A stretch of DNA of 64,000 nucleotides from Corynebacterium glyciniphilum AJ 3170 (GCF_000626675.1 NZ_CP006842.1:682001-746000), one strand, 5' to 3'. Positions 46,005 through 55,505 are shown, numbered from the stretch's first letter. Numbers and translations are program-made. Notes: generated by a model from the letters alone, not told the origin.

Positions 46005-48344
46005 ATGAGCGACTCCCATGACACCAGGCACGACAGCCACGACACGATCCACGTCCGGGGAGCCCGGGCCAACAACCTGAAGAACATCGACGTCGATATC
46101 CCGAAGAGGAAACTCACCGTCGTCACCGGAGTCTCCGGGTCGGGGAAGTCCTCCCTCGTCTTCGGCACGGTCGCTGCGGAGTCACGCAGACTGATCGACG
46201 AGACCTACAGCGCCTTCATCCAGGGGTTCATGCCCAGTCTTCCGCGCCCGGATGTCGATGTGCTGGAGAACCTCTCCCCGGCGATCATCATCGACCAGGA
46301 GCGCATGGGAGCGAACTCGCGCTCCACGGTCGGTACCGCGACCGACGCCTCCTCCCTGGTGCGCATTCTGTTCAGCAGGCTGTCTGAGCCCTACGTGGGA
46401 GCGTCCGGTCATTTCTCCTTCAACCTCCCCGAGGGGTGGTGCCCCACCTGTGAAGGCACCGGCGTCGGCGCCACCATTGACCTCTCGGTGTTCCTTGACG
46501 AATCGAAGTCGCTGAACGAGGGCGCGATCGACGCGCCGGGGTTCGGTGTGGGGGACTGGTACTGGTCGTCCTACGCCAACTGTGGACGACTCGACCCGGA
46601 TGTCCCGGTCCGCGACTACACGCCCGAACAGAGGGAGTTCTTCCTCTATGCGCCGTCACAGAAGATCAAGGTCGCCAAGGAGGACAACAGCGGCTTCTCG
46701 AACCTCAGCTACGACGGCCTGGTCACCCGGATCCGCCGACTCTGGATTGACCGCGATACTCCGCCGAAGCAGAAGCAGATCGTGAACTTCGTGGAGCGGA
46801 TCAGCACGACCGGTCCATGCCCGGACTGCCACGGCACCCGTTTGAAGGAAGCCTCGCGGATGGCCACCGTCGCCGGACGCACCATCGGTGAGTGGAACTC
46901 GACACAGATCACCGAATTGCGTGGACTTGTCCAGGGGCTCGAGGCAGAGCCGTCCGTGGCGCCTGTGAGGTCCAACCTGCTCGGTATGCTCGACAACCTC
47001 GTTGACGTGGGTCTGGGCTACCTCAGTCTCGACCGTCCGGCCGGCACGTTGTCCGGAGGAGAAGCGCAACGGGTGAAGATGATCCGGCATCTCGGCTCCC
47101 CGCTGTCGGACGTGACCTACGTTTTCGACGAGCCGACGATCGGTCTGCACCCGCATGACATCGACCGGATGATCGACCTGCTGCAGCGGATCCGTGACAA
47201 GGGCAACACCGTCCTCGTCGTCGAGCACAAGCCTGAGGTCATCGAGGCCGCGGACTATGTCGTCGACATCGGACCGGGATCCGGTGAAGCCGGTGGTGAG
47301 GTCGTCTTCTCCGGAACCTACGAGGGACTGCGGGGTGCGGACACAGTCACCGCCCGCTCACTCGACCGCGGTGTGGCGCTCCGGGACACGGTGCGGACCC
47401 CTGCCGGGGTGATGTCGCTGGACCACGTCAGCGTGAACAACCTGCAGGATGTATCGGTGGAGGTCCCTCTCGGGGTGCTCACCGTGGTCACCGGGGTCGC
47501 GGGGTCAGGAAAGTCGTCTCTGATCCACGGTGGACTGACCGGGCGCGACGGGGTCACGGTGGTCGACCAGTCCGGCATCCGCGGATCCAGGCGTTCCACT
47601 CCGGCGACCTACACCGGAGTCCTGGACGACGTCCGCAAACTTTTCGCCCGGACGAACAAGGCGGCCGGGGCTACACCGGCGCACTTCAGCCCGAACTCCG
47701 AAGGCGCGTGTCCGGTATGCAACGGACTCGGCGTCGTGTACACCGACTTGGCGATCATGGCAGGCGTATCGACGCCCTGTGAGGAGTGTGGCGGGCGCCG
47801 CTTCCGGCCGGAGGTCCTGGAGTTCACCCTGGCAGAACGCACCATCAGTGATGTCCTGGATATGACGGTGAGGCAGGCCCGGGACTTCTTCACCGACGAT
47901 GTCCCGTCCAGTGCAGCGTCGCGGACGGTTTCCGGGATCCTGGACCGGCTTATGCAGGTCGGTCTCGACTACCTGCGGCTGGGACAGCCATTGAACACCC
48001 TGTCCGGCGGGGAACGTCAACGACTGAAGCTTGCGGCAAAGATCGGCGACGGTCTGGAAGCCTCGGACGGGGCTTCCGTGATCGTGCTTGATGAGCCGAC
48101 GTCGGGACTGCATCTGGCGGACACCGGCACACTGCTGACCATGATGCAGTCCCTGGTGGACGACGGGTACAGTCTCGTGGTCATCGAACACAATATGGCG
48201 GTCATGGCGGCAGCCGACCACATCATCGACGTTGGGCCGGGGGCGGGGCACGAGGGCGGCCGCGTAGTGTTCTCGGGAACACCGACGTCACTTGTGTCAT
48301 CCGGGACGTTGACGGGGGAGCATCTGGGGCGTGCCGTTGGATGA
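46005..48344 (+). CDS. UvrA-like ABC-type ATPase (UvrA paralogue, about 780 residues)
   Basis: Tandem ABC ATPase of the UvrA family, shorter (779) than true UvrA (about 950). First Walker A TGVSGSGKSSLVFGT, first signature TLSGGEAQRVKM with YVFDEPTIGLHPHDI; second Walker A TGVAGSGKSSLIHGG, second signature TLSGGERQRLKL with VIVLDEPTSGLHLAD. Zinc-type cysteine sets: CPTCEGTG, CPDCHGTR, CPVCNGLG and CEECGGRR. Such paralogues are linked to drug resistance or DNA-binding antibiotic defence; the canonical excinuclease role is unlikely. ATG 46005 has TATAAA (45992-45997) 7 nt upstream. It separates menC from menD. Confidence 0.9.
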   Translation: MSDSHDTRHDSHDTIHVRGARANNLKNIDVDIPKRKLTVVTGVSGSGKSSLVFGTVAAESRRLIDETYSAFIQGFMPSLPRPDVDVLENLSPAIIIDQERMGANSRSTVGTATDASSLVRILFSRLSEPYVGASGHFSFNLPEGWCPTCEGTGVGATIDLSVFLDESKSLNEGAIDAPGFGVGDWYWSSYANCGRLDPDVPVRDYTPEQREFFLYAPSQKIKVAKEDNSGFSNLSYDGLVTRIRRLWIDRDTPPKQKQIVNFVERISTTGPCPDCHGTRLKEASRMATVAGRTIGEWNSTQITELRGLVQGLEAEPSVAPVRSNLLGMLDNLVDVGLGYLSLDRPAGTLSGGEAQRVKMIRHLGSPLSDVTYVFDEPTIGLHPHDIDRMIDLLQRIRDKGNTVLVVEHKPEVIEAADYVVDIGPGSGEAGGEVVFSGTYEGLRGADTVTARSLDRGVALRDTVRTPAGVMSLDHVSVNNLQDVSVEVPLGVLTVVTGVAGSGKSSLIHGGLTGRDGVTVVDQSGIRGSRRSTPATYTGVLDDVRKLFARTNKAAGATPAHFSPNSEGACPVCNGLGVVYTDLAIMAGVSTPCEECGGRRFRPEVLEFTLAERTISDVLDMTVRQARDFFTDDVPSSAASRTVSGILDRLMQVGLDYLRLGQPLNTLSGGERQRLKLAAKIGDGLEASDGASVIVLDEPTSGLHLADTGTLLTMMQSLVDDGYSLVVIEHNMAVMAAADHIIDVGPGAGHEGGRVVFSGTPTSLVSSGTLTGEHLGRAVG

Positions 48345-48418
48345 GTACCCTTCCTCGTCCTGGATATTTCCGGAGCCGTTTTCAGCCGCTCCGTGACAGC
48401 CGGGTAGCGTCAGGGAGT

Positions 48419-50263
48419 GTGATTGACCCGATCGACACCCCTGACTCCACACACGCTGACCTGTGTCCCACACTGTCGCACCTCTCGCCCGCCACGCAGG
48501 TGGCGGCGATCGTCGTGGACGCTTTCATCGCCAACGGGGTACGGGAGGCGGTCGTCTGCCCGGGGTCGCGGTCGGCACCTTTGGCCCTGGCGTTCGCTGA
48601 GGCGGACCGTCTGCACCGATTGCGGCTGCACGTACGTACTGATGAACGTTCAGGTTCCTTCCTGGCGTTGGGGCTGGCCAAGCGGTCGGGGCGCGCTGTC
48701 CCGGTGGTAATGACCTCGGGGACGGCGGTGGCGAACTGCCTGCCGGCCATGGTCGAGGCCACGGCTGCCGGAGTGCCGTTGATCGTGGTGTCGGCGAATC
48801 GGCCATGGGAACTGCTGGGCTCCGGTGCGAATCAGACGATCGACCAGTTCGGGATTTTCGGCACACACGCGGTGGAGGCCATCGGTATTGATGCGGCGGT
48901 GGCGAGCGGACGCCCGGCCACCGAGCAGGACGTACGTGGGCAGGTGGCGCATGCCGTGGTGCGGGCCACCTCTCCGCTTGACGCCGGTGGTGTCCAGATC
49001 GACATTCCTTTCGCGGAGCCGTTGGTCCCCTCCTCGACGACGGAGGTGAGCCTGGCTGCGAGAGAGGTCGACGGGGGTGCCGCGGAATACTCCGTGACGC
49101 CCGAGGTGCTCCGGACGCCGATGCTGCCCTCAGCCGTGGTGAATCTCTCACGACGCACGTTGGTCGTGGCCGGCGATGTCCGTGACCGGGTGTGGGCACA
49201 ACACATCCTCGACGAACTCGCCGGAGTACCGACGATTGCGGAGCCGGGGTGTCCCGCTCCTGATCTGCCGGTGCATCCTGCCGCCGCCGGCCTGTTCGCG
49301 GCCGAGATCGGTGCAGGTGTCGGTGACGGTGAGTACCGGGCCCAGATGCGCCCGGAGCAGATCGTGCTTATCGGACGTCCGACACTGCACCGTGGTATCG
49401 CGCGGTTGCTTGCGGATCCGGCGATCCGGGTCTTCCCGGTGTCTGACCGCCCGACGGCTCCCGCGGTGGGCCGCACGGATCTGGAGACAGTGGCACCGTT
49501 GCACGGTGTCACCGTGACTGGTGAGCATCCACGGGGATGGTTGCGCACCTGTGCTGCGGCCGGTGAGGTCGCGGCGGATGCCGTCAGGGAGGAGATCGCC
49601 GGTGAGGAGTTCACCGGCCTGCATGTCGCTGCCGCCGTGACCGACAGTCTCTCCGACGGGGACGCTGTGGTGCTCGGCGCATCCTCGGCGGTGCGTGACG
49701 CGTCCTTGACCGGATTGCCATTCCCCGGCGTGCACGTGATCGCCAGCCGTGGCGCCGCTGGTATCGATGGGACGGTCTCCACGGCGGTGGGCGTGGCCCT
49801 GGCGCACGCGTCCGCCGAGCCGGACTTGATGCGGGCACCGCGGACTGTCGCGTTGATGGGCGACCTGACGTTCCTCCATGACATCAACGGATTGTCGATG
49901 GGCCCCGGCGAGCCGCGTCCGGAGAACCTGGTGATCGTGGTCTCCAATGACGACGGCGGCGCGATCTTCGAGACACTTGAGGTTGGTGCGCCAGGGCTGA
50001 GGACATTCGATGACGGAGTGTCCGCGTTCGACCGCGTCGTCGGCACACCGACGGGAGTGGACCTGGGGGCACTGTGCGACGGCTACGGGGTCGCTCACCA
50101 GAATGTGGAGACAATCCAGGAGTTGAGTCTGGCGCTCGAGAACCATGCCGAGGGCCCTGGTGGACTCCTCGTGGTTGAGGCAGCTGTGTCCCGGAGCCCG
50201 CGAGAGCGTATGCACCGGGCCCTCACAGCGAAGACGACGGTGTCCCCGACAGGGAAGGGGTAG
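48419..50263 (+). CDS. menD: 2-succinyl-5-enolpyruvyl-6-hydroxy-3-cyclohexene-1-carboxylate synthase
   Basis: ThDP-dependent enzyme (614 residues from this start) joining isochorismate and 2-oxoglutarate. Family start region IVVDAFIANGVREAVVCPGSRSAPLALA, ThDP Glu in the RTDERSGSFLALGLAK stretch, TSGTAVANCLPAMVEA, and the metal/ThDP-binding ALMGDLTFLHDINGL with VVSNDDGGAIFETL. The frame opens at ATG 48341 (ATGA overlap with the UvrA-like stop), but GTG 48419 lies 8 nt after TAGCGT (48405-48410) and is closer to the family N-terminus. Start uncertain. Confidence 0.93.
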   Translation: MIDPIDTPDSTHADLCPTLSHLSPATQVAAIVVDAFIANGVREAVVCPGSRSAPLALAFAEADRLHRLRLHVRTDERSGSFLALGLAKRSGRAVPVVMTSGTAVANCLPAMVEATAAGVPLIVVSANRPWELLGSGANQTIDQFGIFGTHAVEAIGIDAAVASGRPATEQDVRGQVAHAVVRATSPLDAGGVQIDIPFAEPLVPSSTTEVSLAAREVDGGAAEYSVTPEVLRTPMLPSAVVNLSRRTLVVAGDVRDRVWAQHILDELAGVPTIAEPGCPAPDLPVHPAAAGLFAAEIGAGVGDGEYRAQMRPEQIVLIGRPTLHRGIARLLADPAIRVFPVSDRPTAPAVGRTDLETVAPLHGVTVTGEHPRGWLRTCAAAGEVAADAVREEIAGEEFTGLHVAAAVTDSLSDGDAVVLGASSAVRDASLTGLPFPGVHVIASRGAAGIDGTVSTAVGVALAHASAEPDLMRAPRTVALMGDLTFLHDINGLSMGPGEPRPENLVIVVSNDDGGAIFETLEVGAPGLRTFDDGVSAFDRVVGTPTGVDLGALCDGYGVAHQNVETIQELSLALENHAEGPGGLLVVEAAVSRSPRERMHRALTAKTTVSPTGKG

Positions 50264-50266
50264 GCC

Positions 50267-50746
50267 GTGCTGACCGTTCCATCGTTCCTCGGCTCTTTCC
50301 GTCCGACGCGGGCACTGGTGCACCGCCGTCTGGTCCAGGCGGTGATCGCGTTGTTTCTTCTGGTCACCGCCGTGTGCGGGATGATCGTTGTCAATGCAGC
50401 CGTCAATGACGCCAAGATTTCCGGGGACCGGGGCGTCGCCGTGGCCGACGTGCTCAGTGACGGCTCCACCACACTAGTGCGCTTCCGCGATGACGCCGGG
50501 GTCTACCACCAGCCTGACCGGGGGCTGAAGTACCCGACGGGACTGTCCCAGGGGGACCGGGTCTACGTCGATTACCAGCGTTCCGATACAGAGAACGTGA
50601 AGGTACAGGGACGCGGGTGGACGTTGTCGGTGATTCCGGCCCTGTCGGTGTGGTTGGTCTCGGTGGTGGTGACGGGGCTGTTGTTCGGTGCGGTGCGGCT
50701 CTGGTGGCGTCGGGGGAAAGCAGGGGCGGACCCGGCGATCGACTAG
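50267..50746 (+). CDS. DUF3592 membrane protein of the men cluster
   Basis: 159 residues with two membrane helices ([25 protein letters not shown] and [25 protein letters not shown]) around an extracytoplasmic beta-rich DUF3592 segment ([25 protein letters not shown]). GTG 50267 starts 3 bp after menD stops. An Rv0556-like gene occupies the same place in mycobacteria. Function is unknown. Confidence 0.82.
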   Translation: MLTVPSFLGSFRPTRALVHRRLVQAVIALFLLVTAVCGMIVVNAAVNDAKISGDRGVAVADVLSDGSTTLVRFRDDAGVYHQPDRGLKYPTGLSQGDRVYVDYQRSDTENVKVQGRGWTLSVIPALSVWLVSVVVTGLLFGAVRLWWRRGKAGADPAID

Positions 50747-50757
50747 GCTTGGTCACC

Positions 50758-51504
50758 GTGTCACGAGCCAGCCTGGAGAAGAACCCGAACGACGTTGCCC
50801 GCATGTTCGACGCCGTCGGAAAGAACTACGATCTGACCAATACGGTGCTTTCCTTCGGACAGGACCGTATGTGGCGTAAACGTACCCGGCGACGCCTTGA
50901 CCTCGCCCCAGGTGACAAGGTCCTTGACCTGGCCGCAGGGACCGCGGTGTCTACCGTGGAACTCTCCGAGTCGGGTGCATGGTGTGTGGCCTGTGACTTC
51001 TCCCCGGGAATGCTCGCCGCGGGGAAGGACAGGGATGTGCCGAAGGTCTGCGGGGACGGGATGAACCTTCCGTTCCCGGACGACACCTTTGATGCGGTCA
51101 CCATCAGCTTCGGGCTGCGGAACATCGTTGATCCTGCGGTCGGGCTGCGCGAGATGGCGCGTGTCACCAAACCGGGGGGACGGCTCACGGTATGCGAATT
51201 CTCCACCCCCGTCGTTCCGGTGTTCCGCACGGTCTACATGGAGTACCTCATGCGTGCGCTGCCGGCCGTCGCGAAAGCGGTCTCCTCGAACGCCGAGGCC
51301 TACGTGTACTTGGCCGAATCGATCCGGGAATGGCCGGATCAGGAAGCCCTGGCGTCGCTGATCAACCGCTCCGGGTGGGAGGGCTGCGGGTGGCAGAACC
51401 TCACCTTCGGAATCACCGCGCTGCACAGTGCCACGAAACCGGCCACGAAACCGGCCACGAAACCGGCCACGAAACCGGCCACGAAACCGGCCACGACGGA
51501 GTAA
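50758..51504 (+). CDS. menG: Demethylmenaquinone methyltransferase
   Basis: UbiE-type SAM methyltransferase (248 residues) for the last step of menaquinone synthesis. [35 protein letters not shown] loop [36 protein letters not shown], and [21 protein letters not shown] 50758 has TAGGCT (50744-50749) 8 nt upstream. The C-terminus ends in five copies of Ala-Thr-Lys-Pro encoded by a 12-bp tandem repeat, an addition outside the enzyme fold. Confidence 0.95.
   Translation: MSRASLEKNPNDVARMFDAVGKNYDLTNTVLSFGQDRMWRKRTRRRLDLAPGDKVLDLAAGTAVSTVELSESGAWCVACDFSPGMLAAGKDRDVPKVCGDGMNLPFPDDTFDAVTISFGLRNIVDPAVGLREMARVTKPGGRLTVCEFSTPVVPVFRTVYMEYLMRALPAVAKAVSSNAEAYVYLAESIREWPDQEALASLINRSGWEGCGWQNLTFGITALHSATKPATKPATKPATKPATKPATTE
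51430..51489 (+). repeat. 12-bp tandem repeat encoding (ATKP)5 at the MenG C-terminus
   Basis: GCCACGAAACCG is repeated five times without mismatch (51430, 51442, 51454, 51466, 51478), followed by a degenerate GCCACGACGGAG and the stop. The 12-bp period keeps the frame, so copy number changes only alter tail length. Confidence 0.96.
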
Positions 51505-51526
51505 CAGCGCACAACGGCAAGCCCAG

Positions 51527-52828
51527 TCAGCGTCCGAACAGGGGGCGCGACTCCGCGTGCCAGAACCGGTCGTGGGCGCTACTGAGGCGTCCCGCGGTCA
51601 ACCACGCCCGGGCGGTGAGGTCCCTGTCCTCCGGGGTCACCAGGTTTCCCATTAACCGTGCGGCGGAACCCATCAGGTGGTCTGCGAGGGGCCCTCGCAT
51701 TCCCAATGGCCCGAGGGCAGCCAGCAGCCCCGGCATCGTCAGAAGCGTGGCAGCGCGCCGTGCCAGGGAGAAAGCGTCTCCGTAACGTTCACTCAGGTGA
51801 GCAGGCCACATATAGCGCAGGCCGTCGGGAGAACGGTCCGCGTCGGGCAGAAGGTCGATCACATCAGAGGCGGACTCGAGCGCGTAGTCGATACCTTCTC
51901 CGTTCAACGGGTTGACCAGTGCGGCCGTATCCCCGACCGCGGCCCAGTTCACTCCAGCGACTCGGGTGACGGCCCCGCCCATCGGGAGGAGGGCGCTGGC
52001 GACGTAGTCCGGCTCACCGAGTCTCCACTCGTCACGACATTGCTCGGCGTAGGTCGCCAGCAATCTGCGGACGTTGACCTTTGCTGGCCGACGCGACGTG
52101 GACAAGGCACCACAGCCCAGGTTGACTGCGGAACCGTGCTCGCCGCCGGTACCGAGCGGGAAAATCCAGCCGTAGCCGGGCTGGGCGGTGCCCGCGGCGT
52201 CCCGGAGTTCCAGGTGTGAGTGGATCCACGGTTCGTCACCGAACGGAGTGGGGCAGTAGGAGCGGGCAGCCACGCCATGGACGAGGCCGCGCAACCATCG
52301 GGTCCCCAGGGCCCGGGCGACCCCACTGCGCACTCCTTCGGCAAGGACCAGGTAGCGGCAGTGCACTGTGGAGCCGTCGGCGAAGTGCACGGCCCGCACT
52401 CGTCGCGCCCCGTTGACGAGGTCGGTGTCGACGTCGACGGCTTTCGCCCCTGTGCGACGTCGTGCACCGGAGGCGACGGCCATATTCACAAGTGCGTTGT
52501 CGATGTCGGTCCGGGCGACGGCTGTGCCCCGGGACGGGAACTCGGGGTGCTCGGGCCACGGGGCGGTGACTGAACCACCGAAACCGTGCAGCTTCAGTCC
52601 GTGGATCTCCGGACGCCCGGCAGAGGCGGAGATGAGGTCCGATGCACCGAGGCGTTCCAGTGCGTGGACGGCGCGCGGAGTCAGGCCGTCGCCGCAGGTC
52701 TTGTCCCGGGGGAAGTCCTGCATATCGACGAGGAGAACATCGCGGCCTGCGCCGGCGGCCCGATGTGCCGCAGCCGAGCCGGCCGGTCCGGCGCCGACGA
52801 CGAGAACTTCGCACTCTGTGTCATTCAT
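51527..52828 (-). CDS. Geranylgeranyl reductase family FAD protein (MenJ-like)
   Basis: 433 residues. FAD-binding VLVVGAGPAGSAAAHRAA, the family motif DFPRDKTCGDGLTPRAVHAL, GSAVNLGCGALS, and VGDTAALVNPLNGEGIDYALES. Members reduce isoprenoid double bonds; in mycobacteria Rv0561c (MenJ) saturates the second isoprene unit of menaquinone-9. Here the location beside menG and a polyprenyl synthase supports the same role. ATG 52828 has CACAAT on the reverse strand 7 nt upstream (52836-52841). Confidence 0.92.
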   Translation of the reverse strand: MNDTECEVLVVGAGPAGSAAAHRAAGAGRDVLLVDMQDFPRDKTCGDGLTPRAVHALERLGASDLISASAGRPEIHGLKLHGFGGSVTAPWPEHPEFPSRGTAVARTDIDNALVNMAVASGARRRTGAKAVDVDTDLVNGARRVRAVHFADGSTVHCRYLVLAEGVRSGVARALGTRWLRGLVHGVAARSYCPTPFGDEPWIHSHLELRDAAGTAQPGYGWIFPLGTGGEHGSAVNLGCGALSTSRRPAKVNVRRLLATYAEQCRDEWRLGEPDYVASALLPMGGAVTRVAGVNWAAVGDTAALVNPLNGEGIDYALESASDVIDLLPDADRSPDGLRYMWPAHLSERYGDAFSLARRAATLLTMPGLLAALGPLGMRGPLADHLMGSAARLMGNLVTPEDRDLTARAWLTAGRLSSAHDRFWHAESRPLFGR

Positions 52829-52999
52829 CGCGCCTATTGTGGCACGGCATCGTACCGGGAGGGGGATCAGCGCGACGGTACACCGTCTCCGTCGATCTTT
52901 GTTACTGCTCGTCTGGGTCCGTGCCGAGGTGCTGGTCTACAGTAGCGGGGAGCAAGATTATCCAGAGAAGACGTTTGACGGACAGAGGCTACGTAATTC

Positions 53000-54019
53000 A
53001 TGGCAAGCACTAACTCGGATGTGCGGGTGGGGCTCGATCTCGGTGACGAGTACCTGAACACCGCCGTCCCGGACGGCCTGGCACGTGTGGAGGCCAGGCT
53101 CCGCGAGGTCCTGTCGTCCGGGGAGACCTTTCTCACCGACAAGATCAGTCATCTCGCGGTTTCCGGGGGAAAACGCTTCCGTCCGATGTTCGCCCTGTTG
53201 GCGGCGCAGTATGGGCAAGATGAGCAGGGGAGTGGTCGCGCCGAGGTTACTGACGCGGCCGTCGTCGTCGAGCTCACTCATCTGGCCACGCTGTACCACG
53301 ATGATGTGATGGATGAGGCGGAGCGTCGCCGGGGCGCCCCCAGTGCAAACGCCCGGTGGTCCAACTCCGTGGCCATCCTGGCCGGTGACTACATCTTCGC
53401 CGTTGCCTCCGGCCTGATGGCAGATCTCGGGACCGAGACGGTCCGTCATTTCGCCGACACCTTCGGTGAGCTGGTCACAGGGCAGATGCGTGAGACCATC
53501 GGCCCGCCTGACGGAGACGATGACATCGAGCACTACATGCAGGTGATTCAGGAGAAGACCGGTGTGCTCATCGCCTCCGCGGGCTACCTGGGGGCTCTCC
53601 ACGCCGGGGCGCCCGAGGAGCACCGTGCCGCGTTGTTCCGGTTCGGTCGTCACCTGGGACAGGTCTTCCAGATCGTCGACGACATCATCGACATCTGGTC
53701 CGATCCGGAGACGTCCGGCAAGACCCCTGGCACCGACCTGCGCGAAGGTGTTTTCACCCTCCCCGTGCTCTACGCCATGCGCGAGGAGACCGTAGGTGGA
53801 GCCCGCCTCCGGGAGTTGCTCACCGGCCCGGTGACAGACGATGCGCTCGTGGACGAGGCGCTGACGCTCATCCGTGCCTCGGACGGCCGGGAGCGTGCAT
53901 TGGCCGACATCGCGCGTTACCGGGGTCTCGGAGAGTCGGAGCTGGCTCTACTTCCGGCGATTCCCGCGACGGGGGCGCTTCGTAACCTCATGGAGTATTC
54001 ATTGGAGCGGCTGGGCTGA
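53000..54019 (+). CDS. Polyprenyl diphosphate synthase (GrcC1-like)
   Basis: Trans-isoprenyl synthase (339 residues). SGGKRFRPMFALLAA, first Asp motif LYHDDVMDEAERRRGAPSAN, QGQMRETI-type region, and second Asp motif FQIVDDIIDIWSDPETSGK, all in proper order. It probably makes the long-chain prenyl diphosphate for menaquinone. A TACAGT box (52938-52943) suggests a promoter with a leader of about 50 nt. Divergent from the reductase gene. Confidence 0.94.
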   Translation: MASTNSDVRVGLDLGDEYLNTAVPDGLARVEARLREVLSSGETFLTDKISHLAVSGGKRFRPMFALLAAQYGQDEQGSGRAEVTDAAVVVELTHLATLYHDDVMDEAERRRGAPSANARWSNSVAILAGDYIFAVASGLMADLGTETVRHFADTFGELVTGQMRETIGPPDGDDDIEHYMQVIQEKTGVLIASAGYLGALHAGAPEEHRAALFRFGRHLGQVFQIVDDIIDIWSDPETSGKTPGTDLREGVFTLPVLYAMREETVGGARLRELLTGPVTDDALVDEALTLIRASDGRERALADIARYRGLGESELALLPAIPATGALRNLMEYSLERLG

Positions 54020-54040
54020 CTGTGGTTCTGACCAGCCGGT

Positions 54041-54071
54041 TTGCAGTTAAGGTGTTGCCTCGTAGTAGGGT
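54041..54071 (+). promoter_or_regulatory. Promoter of tRNA-Tyr
   Basis: TTGCAG (54041-54046) and TAGGGT (54066-54071) are spaced 19 bp apart, ending 23 bp before the tRNA. Confidence 0.5.
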
Positions 54072-54094
54072 ATCCATCGCACCGTGAGGTGCAC

Positions 54095-54176
54095 GCCAGG
54101 TTGCCCGAGCGGCCAAAGGGAGCGGACTGTAAATCCGCCGGCATTGCCTTCAAAGGTTCGAATCCTTTACCTGGCA
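54095..54176 (+). tRNA. tRNA-Tyr (GTA)
   Basis: Class II tRNA with a long variable arm. Acceptor GCCAGGT pairs with ACCTGGC, anticodon loop CTGTAAA with GTA, and T-loop GGTTCGAATCC. CCA is not encoded. A perfect rho-independent terminator follows at 54184. Confidence 0.95.
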
Positions 54177-54183
54177 CAGCCTG

Positions 54184-54225
54184 AACCGCCCGAGGAGTGG
54201 ACAAACTCCTCGGGCGGTTTTCTTG
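54184..54225 (+). terminator. Terminator after tRNA-Tyr
   Basis: A 14-bp perfect stem (54184-54197 with 54206-54219, 8-nt loop) is followed by TTCTTGT, giving TTTTCTT at the end of the stem. Confidence 0.9.
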
Positions 54226-54550
54226 TGTCTCGGGGTGCGTTGTGGCGGAGCCGACATCTCCGGACGGCGATCGCCCAGACCTCGGCGAAGAAGCCGTGCC
54301 GTGCCAAGCGCAAAGCCGTCAATGCGCCGCAGCTCCCGTCGAGCATTGACGGTGCTGGGGTTCGGGAAGGGGCGTCAGACGTCGACGGTCGGGTGGGGGA
54401 CGGCGTAATCTGCACATTGACGGCGGCGATTTACGGGCAGTGACCTGTAGATTTGTGCAAGCGAGCCTCCTCTGGTTATTCTACTTCAGGCTTCAGGAGC
54501 TGGAGCGGGGACGACCAGGGTTGTCTTCCGGTCCTGCTGTGTGAGGTTTC
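54226..54550. other. 325-bp gap between the tRNA-Tyr terminator and tRNA-Thr
   Basis: Several small frames cross this region on both strands but lack start signals and family similarity, so no gene is called. The last 100 bp contain the tRNA-Thr promoter. The rest shows no structure that I could assign. Confidence 0.4.
54453..54482 (+). promoter_or_regulatory. Promoter of tRNA-Thr
   Basis: TTGTGC (54453-54458) and TATTCT (54477-54482), 18-bp spacer, 69 bp upstream of the tRNA. Confidence 0.55.
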
Positions 54551-54623
54551 GCCCCCTTAGCTCAGTCGGCAGAGCGTTTCCATGGTAAGGAAAAGGTCGA
54601 CAGTTCGATTCTGTCAGGGGGCT
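54551..54623 (+). tRNA. tRNA-Thr (GGT)
   Basis: 73 nt. Acceptor GCCCCCT pairs with AGGGGGC. Anticodon stem TTTCC/GGAAA carries loop ATGGTAA (anticodon GGT), and the T-loop is AGTTCGATTCT. CCA is not encoded. Confidence 0.95.
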
Positions 54624-54678
54624 CAAGTCATTTTGAGGCGATATCCGGCATGCCGGTCACAGCCGGTTGAATGGCCCT

Positions 54679-54755
54679 GGCGGTGTAGCTCAGATGGTTA
54701 GAGCGCACGACTCATAATCGTGAGGTCCCGGGTTCGATCCCCGGCATCGCTACCA
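54679..54755 (+). tRNA. tRNA-Met (CAT)
   Basis: 77 nt with encoded CCA. D-arm AGCTCAGATGGTTAGAGC, anticodon loop CTCATAA (CAT), T-loop GGTTCGATCCC. The features are those of the elongator tRNA. The acceptor contains G-U pairs. Confidence 0.93.
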
Positions 54756-54768
54756 GAGTAAGACAAGG

Positions 54769-54805
54769 AACACCCCGCAACCTGCATGTCAGGACGCGGG
54801 GTGTT
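54769..54805 (+). terminator. Terminator after tRNA-Met
   Basis: AACACCCCGC pairs with GCGGGGTGTT (54769-54778 with 54796-54805), with an inner CCTG/CAGG stem. Only a short CTGCT follows. Confidence 0.65.
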
Positions 54806-54908
54806 CTGCTGCGTGGGGGTGCGGTAGAAGGATGGGCGTGAAGGTGACGAGTGTCGTGGACGCCGGGCCCCGGTATCTTCCGGCTACGCCGAGGGAATTG
54901 CGGCTCAG

Positions 54909-54938
54909 TTGTTACGCGGGACGGGCGGCTGATAGACT
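54909..54938 (+). promoter_or_regulatory. Promoter of tRNA-Trp/secE
   Basis: TTGTTA (54909-54914) and TAGACT (54933-54938) with an 18-bp spacer, about 78 bp before tRNA-Trp. The tRNA and secE probably share this transcript. Confidence 0.55.
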
Positions 54939-55015
54939 GCTGCGGTGCCGTTAACGCGGTGCCGTCCGTGAGACCTCGAGGTCTGCCCGTCGTGGTAGGC
55001 TGAGATCCATCGCGA

Positions 55016-55088
<73 letters not shown>

Positions 55089-55169
55089 CACATGCCCCGG
55101 GATGCCGGGCCGGTGATCATCGGCCCGACATTACCGGGGTTTTCCATATTCCGAGGAGCTGTAGATCAC

Positions 55170-55505
55170 GTGAGCGACGACAAGAACAACGAAGTCGGGT
55201 CTACCGGCGGTCCGTTGCGTCCGTCCGGTAAGCGTCAGGTCAGCGGGGAGGGAAGCGCCGCCGACCAGGACAACCGTATGTCCGCGAAGGTTGCGGATGT
55301 CGACGGAGCCAAGTCCGACGGCAATCGGATCCTGGCGTTCCCACGTTCCGTGGGATCGGAAGTGAAGAAGGTTATCTGGCCTACCGGCCGCGAGATGGTC
55401 ACCTACTCCATCGTCACGCTGGTGTTCCTCATCGCCATCACCGCGATGTGCACGGTGGTCGACCTGCTCGCCGGCGAAGGTCTGGAGTTCATGTTCGGTC
55501 TCTGA
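55170..55505 (+). CDS. secE: Preprotein translocase subunit SecE
   Basis: 111 residues. A hydrophilic N-terminal extension of about 50 residues is followed by the SecE core: FPRSVGSEVKKVIWPTGREMVTYSIVTLVFLIAITAMCTVVDLL, with one membrane helix. It stabilises the SecYEG channel. GTG 55170 has GAGGAG about 11 nt upstream. nusG follows after a terminator-like hairpin. Confidence 0.94.
   Translation: MSDDKNNEVGSTGGPLRPSGKRQVSGEGSAADQDNRMSAKVADVDGAKSDGNRILAFPRSVGSEVKKVIWPTGREMVTYSIVTLVFLIAITAMCTVVDLLAGEGLEFMFGL

Noticed and set aside
54226-54550. Small frames between tRNA-Tyr and tRNA-Thr on both strands
   Set aside because: No ribosome site, no family resemblance, and partial overlap with tRNA or terminator sequence.
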